DNA of 64,000 nt, taken from positions 1,240,001 through 1,304,000 of the forward strand of contig NZ_JACBZI010000001.1 in assembly GCF_013408145.1 (NCBI RefSeq), given 5' to 3'. This stretch comes from Nocardioides marinus. Its GTDB lineage: Bacteria > Actinomycetota > Actinomycetes > Propionibacteriales > Nocardioidaceae. The notes below the pieces were generated by a model. It worked only from the letters and a program-made list of their open reading frames with translations. It did no database searches and was not told the origin of the DNA. A program made the translations under genes and the position numbers. Of the stretch, positions 9,014 to 17,537 are shown piece by piece; positions within the stretch are counted from its first letter, which is position 1; each line of letters opens with the position of its first letter.

Positions 9014-10342
9014 GTGACCCCCGACGACTCCCGCCGTGTCAGCACCGTCCTTGGCCTGCTGTTCGGCCTGGCCGCGATGGGCTCGGCGTCAGCGGCGATC
9101 GTGCTCTCCGACGTCGCCGCGGAGTTCGGCGTGTCGGTCGGCCAGGCCGCCTGGGTCATCAGCCTCTACGCGCTGCTGCTCGCGGTCACCACCGCCGTGC
9201 ACGGCCGGATCTCCGACCTCGTCGGGGTCCGCACCCCGTTGCTGGTCGGCGTCGCCCTGATGGCCGGCGGGGCCGTGGCCGCGGCCCTGGCGCCGACCTA
9301 CCCCCTGCTCCTCACCGCCCGCCTGCTGCAGGGTGCCGGCGCCGCGGCGGTCCCCGTGCTCGGCGTGGCCGCCCTCTCCGCGCGGTACGACGGTGCCGTC
9401 CGCGACCTCGCGCTCGGCCGCCTCGCGGGCTGGTCGGCGGTCGTCGCCTGCCTGGGCCCGCTGGTCGGCGGTCTCACCGAGCACCTCCTGGGCTGGCGCG
9501 CGGTCCTGGCGCTGCCGGCACTGGGGCTGCTGGTGCTGCCGCTGCTGTGGCACGCCCTGGGCTCGACCGGCTCGGGCGCCGACCTCGACATCCCGGGCGC
9601 GGTGCTGGTGGGGTTCACCGCCGCCGGTCTGGTGCTCCTGGTGCAGTCTCCCTCGACCGGCCCGCTGGTCGCCCTGGCGGGAGCGGTGCTGCTGGTGCTC
9701 GGTGCCCCGGTCACCGCGCGGCGGGTCCGCCGCCGACCCGACGGGTTCCTGCCCCTGGTCGTGGTCTCCGACCCGGTCGTCGTGCGCAGCGCCGTGGCCG
9801 CCGCGGCCGTGCCGGCGGCGTGGTTCGGCCTGCTGATCGCGGTGCCCGCCGTGCTGGTCGCCGACGGCTGGGAGCCGTGGCAGGTCGGCCTGCTGCTGGT
9901 GCCCAGCGCCCTGGTCGCGATGGTCGTGCCCCGCATCACCGGACCGCTGCTCAGCCGGATCGGGCCCAGTCGCTCGCTCGCGGTCAGCGCGTCGGGCGCC
10001 TCCGTGGCGCTGCTCGTCGCCGCCTTCGGCGTCGGCATGGACCACGTCAGCGTGATCGCGGTCGCGGTCGTGCTGGTGACCTTCGCCTTCCTGCTGGGCC
10101 AGCCGGCGCTGTCGGCCGCGGTGGGTCAGGCGGTGCCGGCCGACGTGCGCGGAGTCGCGCTGGGCGTGGCGACGCTGGTGTTCCTGACGGGTGGCTCGGT
10201 CGGCTCCGCGGTCGTCGGCGGCATCGGCGACACCGTCGGCATGGGGGTCGCGCTCCTCGTCCTCGCCGCCCTCCCGCTGCTCGGCCTCCTCGCCCTGCGC
10301 CCCCTGCTCCGGCGTACCCCGGCACCCGTCCCCGTCCCCTGA
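9014..10342 (+). CDS. MFS transporter, DHA-type drug exporter-like
   Basis: A 442-residue major facilitator protein with 12 or more hydrophobic segments. It starts with SAAIVLSDVAAEFGVSVGQAAWVISLYALL, then a motif-A-like loop GRISDLVGVRT and a motif-C-like LLQGAGAAAVPVLG, typical of proton-driven drug/H+ antiporters. The start is uncertain: GTG 8999, TTG 9002 and GTG 9014 are all in frame; 8999 has a weak GGGGCG upstream. The gene lies 35-50 bp after the crotonase gene and is followed by a long perfect inverted repeat. The substrate is unknown. Confidence 0.85.
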   Translation: MTPDDSRRVSTVLGLLFGLAAMGSASAAIVLSDVAAEFGVSVGQAAWVISLYALLLAVTTAVHGRISDLVGVRTPLLVGVALMAGGAVAAALAPTYPLLLTARLLQGAGAAAVPVLGVAALSARYDGAVRDLALGRLAGWSAVVACLGPLVGGLTEHLLGWRAVLALPALGLLVLPLLWHALGSTGSGADLDIPGAVLVGFTAAGLVLLVQSPSTGPLVALAGAVLLVLGAPVTARRVRRRPDGFLPLVVVSDPVVVRSAVAAAAVPAAWFGLLIAVPAVLVADGWEPWQVGLLLVPSALVAMVVPRITGPLLSRIGPSRSLAVSASGASVALLVAAFGVGMDHVSVIAVAVVLVTFAFLLGQPALSAAVGQAVPADVRGVALGVATLVFLTGGSVGSAVVGGIGDTVGMGVALLVLAALPLLGLLALRPLLRRTPAPVPVP

Positions 10343-10347
10343 GACGC

Positions 10348-10375
10348 CGAGCCGGCGTATCAATACGCCGGCTCG
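10348..10375 (+). terminator. Perfect 13-bp inverted repeat after the MFS gene
   Basis: Arms 10348-10360 and 10363-10375 are perfectly complementary and almost contiguous (12 bp plus a TCAA loop if the closing pair opens). It sits 5 bp after the MFS stop and 52 bp before the next start. The most likely role is a terminator; the near-zero spacer also resembles a dimeric operator. No U-tract. Confidence 0.6.
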
Positions 10376-10414
10376 ACGCGGTTGAGACGCGGGGACGGCG
10401 GGGTGCGGGTGTGG

Positions 10415-10420
10415 GAGAGT
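10415..10420 (+). promoter_or_regulatory. Candidate -10 of the LLM oxidoreductase gene
   Basis: GAGAGT, keeping A at position 2 and T at position 6 of the -10, with 7 nt to the ATG at 10428. Weaker than the TAGNNT sites elsewhere. Confidence 0.3.
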
Positions 10421-10427
10421 CCGGGCC

Positions 10428-11351
10428 ATGCAGCCCGCACTCCAGGTCGGCATGACGCTCCCGGTGATGGAGCCGGACCTCTGGGAGGCTCCCGACACCC
10501 TCGAGCGGTGGGCGCGCGCCATCGACGAGGGGCCCTTCTCCAGCCTGTGCTTCGGGGAGCGGATGGCCTTCGACAACCCGCACGCCCTGACGCTGCTGGG
10601 CGCGGTGGCGGCCTGGACGACCCGGGTGCCGCTGGTGACCACGGTGCTGGTCCCCCAGCTGCACGACCCGGTCACGCTCGCGAAGGCGCTGGCCACCGCG
10701 GACCGGCTCAGCGGCGGACGGCTGACCGTCGGCGTCGGCGTCGGTGGACGCGAGGAGGACTACCGCGCCGCCGGTGCCGACCCCGCCACCCAGACGATGC
10801 AGCAGATGGCCGACCGGGTCGCGCTGATGCGGCGGGTGTGGGCGGGGGAGGACGTCACCGGAGCGACCCTGCCCGTCGGGCCCGCGCCGGTGCAGGCGGG
10901 CGGGCCGCCTGTCCACGTCGGCACGATGGGTCCGCGCACCGTGAGGCACGCGGCGCGCTGGGCCGACGGCCTGGCCGGGGTGACCCTGGATCTCGACCCG
11001 ACCGCGGTGGCGGGCCTGTTCGACCTCGCCCGTGACGCCTGGGGCGAGGTGGGGCGGCCGGCGCCGCACCTGGCGACGTCGTTCTGGTTCGCCCTCGACG
11101 ACGGCGACGGCTCCGCCCGCGCCCAGGTGCACCGGCACCTGCGCCACTACATGAACTGGCTGCCGGTCGAGCTGGTCGACGCGATGGCCCCGACCACCGG
11201 CTTCGCCGGCACCCTCGACGAGCTGCGCGAGACCCTGCTGCGGATGGCCGACGCGGGTGCCCACGAGGTGCAGCTGATCCCCACCGGCAGCGACGTCGCT
11301 CAGGTCGAGCGGGTCGCCGAGCTCGTCTCGGGACTCGCGTCCACGGCCTGA
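10428..11351 (+). CDS. LLM-class (luciferase-like, probably F420-dependent) oxidoreductase
   Basis: A 307-residue TIM-barrel flavin/F420 oxidoreductase. Family features include a start with GMTLPVMEP, the CFGERMAFDNP substrate-side loop, the segment TVLVPQLHDPVTLAKALATADRLSGGRLTVGVGVGG split over two strands, and the later PVHVGTMGPRTVRHAARWADG block that binds cofactor phosphate. Bacilysin-type and F420-type members share these motifs; F420 is favoured by the host lineage only. The last 52 bp overlap the 3' end of the convergent sensor kinase gene. Confidence 0.87.
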   Translation: MQPALQVGMTLPVMEPDLWEAPDTLERWARAIDEGPFSSLCFGERMAFDNPHALTLLGAVAAWTTRVPLVTTVLVPQLHDPVTLAKALATADRLSGGRLTVGVGVGGREEDYRAAGADPATQTMQQMADRVALMRRVWAGEDVTGATLPVGPAPVQAGGPPVHVGTMGPRTVRHAARWADGLAGVTLDLDPTAVAGLFDLARDAWGEVGRPAPHLATSFWFALDDGDGSARAQVHRHLRHYMNWLPVELVDAMAPTTGFAGTLDELRETLLRMADAGAHEVQLIPTGSDVAQVERVAELVSGLASTA

Positions 11352-12895
11352 GCCGGGCCACCGGGCAGCCGGACGACGAAGGCGTTGCCGTCGGGGTCGT
11401 AGCCGACCGACCCGCCGTGGCGCTGCACCAGGTCGCGCACCACCGAGAGCCCCAGGCCGGTGCCGTGCACCCCGGTGCCCTCGGCCCGGGTGTAGGGCTC
11501 GAACAGCTGCGGCACGAACCGTGACGGCACCCCCGCACCCGCGTCGCTCACGGTGATCCGCACCGCCCCCGGACCCGCGCCGGGATCGGGGTACGCCGCC
11601 AGCACGACCGGCGCGGCGCCGTACTTCTGCGCGTTGCCGACGAGGTTGACCAGCACCTGCTGCAGCCGCAGCGGGTCCGCCCGCACCCTCAGGCCGGGCG
11701 GGCACTGCGTGCGCAGGTCGAGGCCGGGGAAGCCCTGGGCCACCTCACGCAGCTGCTCGGGCAGCGCCAGGTCGACCGGGACGAGGCTGACCTGCCCCTG
11801 CGTCCCGGTGATCGCGAGCAGGTCCTCGGTCATGAGGGACAGCCGCCGCGAGATCGCGGCGCTGCGACGGGCCAGGTCCCGGGCGTCCTCGGGCAGGTCG
11901 CCCAGCTCCCCGTCGGCGAGCAGCTGCTGGTAGCCCTGCAGGGCGGTGAGGGGGGAGCGGAGGTCGTGGCTGACCACGGCGAGCACGTGGTCGCGGGTCT
12001 GCTGGGCCTCGCGGAGCGCGAGGTTCTGCTCGGCCACCCGGTCCGCGTGGCCGGCGACCTGCCGGTGCAGCCGGGCCACGGCCAGCAGCATCGACATCAG
12101 CACGACGAGGGCCGCGGTGACCGCCATCAACCGCGCTCCGTACCAGCCGGTGGTGAAGCGGGAGTGGGCCAGCAGCACCAGCGAGGTGTCGCACGCGCTG
12201 GCCAGCAGGGCCACCAGGGCCCAGCGCTCGAGGCCCGGCGCCCGGCGCCGCAGCACGCCCGCCGTCGCCACGGCCAGGGCCAGGGCGTTGGCGGCGGCGA
12301 CCCAGGGGCCGTAGGTCCGGGTCAGCACCGAGTAGTCGCCCTCGACGATGATCACCGGCAGCGAGTCCGCCCACAGCGTGCAGCGCAGGCAGACCAGCGT
12401 CGCGGCCCCCGCGACGACCGCCCAGCTGAGGACGAGCACCCGACGCCGCCGGGTCGGGTCGACCAGCCCTCTCTCGAGCCGCGCCGGCCAGGGTGCCAGC
12501 GCCAGGCCGAGCAGCACCGGCAGACCCACGTGCCAGGCGGTCCACAGCCACGGCGCGCTGCTCGGCACGGCCCCGAGGAGCCCGGTCCCCGCCCACACAC
12601 CGGGGAAGACCGCCGAGTGGACCGCCACGACGATCGCGGACCACAGGTAGGCCCACGACAGGGCCAGCACCCGGACGTCGCCGCCGTTGCGGTAGTGCTC
12701 GACCAGCACCAGGCAGGTCAGCACGTCGCTGGCGATGACGAGGGTGAAGAAGGTCGGGAGGAAGGCCGGCTGGAAGCCGAGCTCCACGTGGGGGGCGAGC
12801 AGGATGGCGGTGGCGACGACCAGCACCGCGCCGGCGACCACCCAGGGTGCGCGGCCGACGCGCACGACGGGCCGGCCGTCCGCGGGAGTCTCCAC
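11300..12895 (-). CDS. Membrane sensor histidine kinase with MASE4-like N-terminus
   Basis: A 531-residue kinase. About eight hydrophobic helices in the first ~270 residues, with VIASDVLTCLVL, FPGVWAGTGLLGAVPSSAPWL and WHVGLP, resemble the MASE4 membrane sensory domain. The catalytic part has an H-box AVVSHDLRSPLTAL, N-box LVNLVGNAQKYG, G1 DAGAGV, F-box FVPQLFEPYTRAE and G2 GTGLGLSVV, so autophosphorylation should be intact. No response regulator is adjacent (orphan). GTG 12895 is chosen as the first start with a purine-rich GGAGG just upstream, though the 2-nt spacing is tight; GTG further in is possible. It is divergent from leuS. Confidence 0.87.
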   Translation of the reverse strand: METPADGRPVVRVGRAPWVVAGAVLVVATAILLAPHVELGFQPAFLPTFFTLVIASDVLTCLVLVEHYRNGGDVRVLALSWAYLWSAIVVAVHSAVFPGVWAGTGLLGAVPSSAPWLWTAWHVGLPVLLGLALAPWPARLERGLVDPTRRRRVLVLSWAVVAGAATLVCLRCTLWADSLPVIIVEGDYSVLTRTYGPWVAAANALALAVATAGVLRRRAPGLERWALVALLASACDTSLVLLAHSRFTTGWYGARLMAVTAALVVLMSMLLAVARLHRQVAGHADRVAEQNLALREAQQTRDHVLAVVSHDLRSPLTALQGYQQLLADGELGDLPEDARDLARRSAAISRRLSLMTEDLLAITGTQGQVSLVPVDLALPEQLREVAQGFPGLDLRTQCPPGLRVRADPLRLQQVLVNLVGNAQKYGAAPVVLAAYPDPGAGPGAVRITVSDAGAGVPSRFVPQLFEPYTRAEGTGVHGTGLGLSVVRDLVQRHGGSVGYDPDGNAFVVRLPGGPAQAVDASPETSSATRST

Positions 12896-12939
12896 GTCCT
12901 CCAGATCGGCCGCTGCTCGGCGTACCGGAGACGAACGAG

Positions 12940-12945
12940 TACGAT
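12940..12945 (+). promoter_or_regulatory. -10 element of the leuS leader transcript
   Basis: TACGAT with exactly 7 nt to a GTG at 12953 that opens a Leu-rich mini-ORF. The same hexamer and spacing are used by the SDR gene at 7475. It places the start of transcription at the leader peptide codon. Confidence 0.45.
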
Positions 12946-12952
12946 GCTTCCC

Positions 12953-12979
12953 GTGCGCCAGGACCTGCTCCTTACCTAG
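12953..12979 (+). CDS. leuL: Leucine leader peptide of leuS (8 residues)
   Basis: GTG start, then Arg-Gln-Asp-Leu-Leu-Leu-Thr and TAG. The three consecutive leucine codons are CTG, CTC and CTT; CTT is rare in this genome segment, as expected for codons meant to stall a ribosome when charged tRNA-Leu is low. The peptide precedes an intrinsic terminator and then leuS. An in-frame ATG at 12944 would give MLPV plus the same peptide but lies inside the predicted -10. The symbol is used by analogy only. Confidence 0.5.
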   Translation: MRQDLLLT

Positions 12980-13010
12980 CCGCGCCGGCCAGCACCCCGC
13001 CGCCGCGGCT
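12978..13010 (+). promoter_or_regulatory. Pause/anti-terminator-type stem overlapping the leader stop codon
   Basis: The 7-nt arms AGCCGCG (12978-12984) and CGCGGCT (13004-13010) are perfect complements. The 5' arm includes the last two bases of the leader TAG, so a ribosome on the leader peptide would block this stem. How it switches the downstream terminator is not resolved from the sequence. Confidence 0.4.
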
Positions 13011-13012
13011 CC

Positions 13013-13036
13013 CCCCTCTGCCCGAGGGGTTTTTTT
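13013..13036 (+). terminator. Intrinsic terminator (attenuator) upstream of leuS
   Basis: CCCCTC (13013-13018), a 5-nt loop TGCCC, GAGGGG (13024-13029), then seven T residues. It is the only hairpin with a real U-tract found in this GC-rich window. It lies between the Leu leader peptide and leuS, 64 nt before the leuS ATG, and there is no upstream plus-strand gene for it to terminate, which points to attenuation. Confidence 0.75.
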
Positions 13037-13099
13037 GTGCCCCGACCCGGGGCCCCGAGCAGTCCACCGACGAACGTGACGAGACGTGAGAGAGACGAG

Positions 13100-15589
<2,490 letters not shown>

Positions 15590-15593
15590 CCCG

Positions 15594-16571
15594 GTGAGCT
15601 CCCCGGAGACCCGTGTCGTCGTCGTCACCGACTCCACCGCCAGCCTGCCCGCGCAGGTGGCGGCGGAGCACGGAGTCGTCGTCGTGCCCCTGCAGGTCGT
15701 CATCGGTGCCGAGGTGCTCGACGAGGGCGCCGACGGGGCCACCCCGGAGCGCGTCGCCGCGGCACTGAAGGAGTGGACGCCGGTCTCGACCTCGCGGCCC
15801 TCGCCCGCGGTGATGCTGGAGGTCTACCGGCGCGCGGCCGAGGAGGGCGCGACGGCGATCGTCTCGGTGCACCTCTCGGCGCAGATGAGCGGCACCTTCG
15901 AGTCCGCCCAGCTCGCGGCGCTCGAGGCGCCGGTGCCGGTCGTCGCCGTGGACTCGCGCCAGGTCGGCGTGGCCACGGGGTACGCCGCTCTCGCGGCCGC
16001 CCGCGCGGCGGCCGACGGTGCCACCGCCGAGGAGGCGGCCGACGCCGCCCGTGACTGTGCGCAGCGGTCGTCGTCGCTGTTCTACGTCGACACCCTGGAG
16101 TACCTCCGCCGCGGGGGACGGATCGGTGCGACCGCGGCGCTGCTCGGCGGCGCACTGGCGGTCAAGCCCCTGCTGCGGATCGACGACGGTCGCGTGGCGC
16201 CTCTGGAGCGGGTGCGCACCTCCACCCGGGCGCTGGCCCGGCTCGAGGAGCTGGCGGTGACCGCTGCCGAGGAGCTGGCGGGGGGGCTCGACCCCGACGT
16301 CGCCGTGCACCTCGACGTCGCCGTCGCCCACCTGGCCAACCCCGACCGTGCGGCCACCCTGGCCCAGCACCTGCAGGAGCGGCTGGGGGAGCGACTGGCG
16401 GACGCCACCGTCTCGTGCGGTGAGCTGGGTGCCGTGCTGGGTGCCCACGTCGGCCCGGGCATGATCGCGGTCTGCGTCGCGCCCCGGGGTCCGGTGCCCG
16501 GGACCGAGCAGGGACCTGGCGCGGACCCCGACGAGGGCCCTGACGAGGACCGCGAGGCGTCCACAGCCTGA
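15594..16571 (+). CDS. DegV-family fatty-acid-binding protein
   Basis: A 325-residue DegV protein, a family that binds a fatty acid and in other bacteria presents it to the FakA kinase. It has the N-terminal VVVTDSTASLP signature, VSTSRPSPAVMLEVY, the VHLSAQMSGTFESA ligand loop, and YVDTLEYLRRGGRIGATAALLG. The C-terminal ~35 residues are an acidic, Pro/Gly-rich tail not typical of the family. The GTG start is 4 nt after the leuS stop, implying co-transcription. No fakA is nearby. Confidence 0.92.
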   Translation: MSSPETRVVVVTDSTASLPAQVAAEHGVVVVPLQVVIGAEVLDEGADGATPERVAAALKEWTPVSTSRPSPAVMLEVYRRAAEEGATAIVSVHLSAQMSGTFESAQLAALEAPVPVVAVDSRQVGVATGYAALAAARAAADGATAEEAADAARDCAQRSSSLFYVDTLEYLRRGGRIGATAALLGGALAVKPLLRIDDGRVAPLERVRTSTRALARLEELAVTAAEELAGGLDPDVAVHLDVAVAHLANPDRAATLAQHLQERLGERLADATVSCGELGAVLGAHVGPGMIAVCVAPRGPVPGTEQGPGADPDEGPDEDREASTA

Positions 16572-16632
16572 CCTCCGGGCGCCGTGCTGCACAGCACGCT
16601 CCGGCGCCGGACCCAGGGGTCCTCGGACTCCT

Positions 16633-16638
16633 TAGCGT
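16633..16638 (+). promoter_or_regulatory. -10 element of comEA (leaderless)
   Basis: TAGCGT with 6 nt to the ATG at 16645, in the 73-bp gap after the DegV gene. It makes comEA-comEC-holA an independent unit. Confidence 0.5.
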
Positions 16639-16644
16639 CGCCCC

Positions 16645-17535
16645 ATGCGATCGCGACGATCCACCGAGCACCGCGAGGCCGTCGAGCGACGGCTCGCGCT
16701 GCTCGTGCCTCCCGAGCCGGCGCCCGGCCCGACACGGGTGCGGGAGGAGCCTCCCGCCCGTCCCGCCCCCTCCGGCCTCGACGACCTGCTGGAGCCGGTG
16801 CACTCGGTCGAGCCGGTCCGGGTCGCGCGGACCGTCCCGATGCCGGGCAGGCACGCCAGCCGGCGCCCGACGCGGCTGCCCGGGCCTCCGGCGCACCTAC
16901 GGCTGGGGTTGGTCCACCTCGCGGTCGTGGCGGTCGTGGTGGCGCTCGGGCTGGCCGTGACCAGCTGGTGGGTCGTGCGCTCGGAGCCGGTCCCCGTCTC
17001 CGCACCCCTGCCTGCGGTCGCACCCGAGCCGGCCGGTGGGGACTCCCTGGTGGACCTGCCATCCTCTGCGTCGGGCGAGGCCGCTCCCGCTGAGGAGACG
17101 TCGGTCGTGGTCGTCGACGTGGCCGGGCGGGTCCGACGCCCCGGGGTCCTCGAGCTGCCGGTCGGCTCCCGGGTGGTCGACGCCATCGAGGCGGCCGGGG
17201 GCGCCCGCGGTGGCGTGGACCTCTCCGGGCTCAACCTGGCCCGGGTGCTGGTGGACGGCGAGCAGGTGCTGGTCGGCCCGGGGGCAGCCGCTGTCGGCGT
17301 ACCCGGTGCTGCTGGTGCCCCCGCCGCCCCGGGTGCCCCCGCGGCGCTGGTCGACCTCAACACCGCCGACCAGGCCCTGCTGGAGTCCCTGCCCGAGGTG
17401 GGGCCCGTGACCGCCCAGGCCATCCTGGCCTGGCGTGAGGAGCACGGCGGCTTCACCGCGGTCCAGGAGCTGCTCGAGGTCGACGGGATCGGTCCGGCCA
17501 CCCTGGAGACGCTCGCCCCGCTCGTGACGGTCTGA
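16645..17535 (+). CDS. comEA: ComEA-like helix-hairpin-helix DNA-binding protein
   Basis: A 296-residue membrane-anchored DNA-binding protein. Residues 1-90 are a cytoplasmic Pro/Arg-rich extension, one transmembrane helix follows (VHLAVVAVVVALGLAVTSWW), then an SLBB domain (VVVDVAGRVRRPGVLELP...) and a C-terminal double helix-hairpin-helix (LVDLNTADQALLESLPEVGP and FTAVQELLEVDGIGPATLE). It is the DNA receptor of competence systems, paired with ComEC. The stop is 2 nt before the comEC GTG. Confidence 0.92.
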   Translation: MRSRRSTEHREAVERRLALLVPPEPAPGPTRVREEPPARPAPSGLDDLLEPVHSVEPVRVARTVPMPGRHASRRPTRLPGPPAHLRLGLVHLAVVAVVVALGLAVTSWWVVRSEPVPVSAPLPAVAPEPAGGDSLVDLPSSASGEAAPAEETSVVVVDVAGRVRRPGVLELPVGSRVVDAIEAAGGARGGVDLSGLNLARVLVDGEQVLVGPGAAAVGVPGAAGAPAAPGAPAALVDLNTADQALLESLPEVGPVTAQAILAWREEHGGFTAVQELLEVDGIGPATLETLAPLVTV

Positions 17536-17537
17536 GC

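Noticed and set aside
12944..12979. ATG-initiated leader peptide MLPVRQDLLLT
   Set aside because: The ATG overlaps the predicted -10 hexamer TACGAT; the GTG at 12953 fits the 7-nt leaderless spacing. The Leu codons are the same either way.
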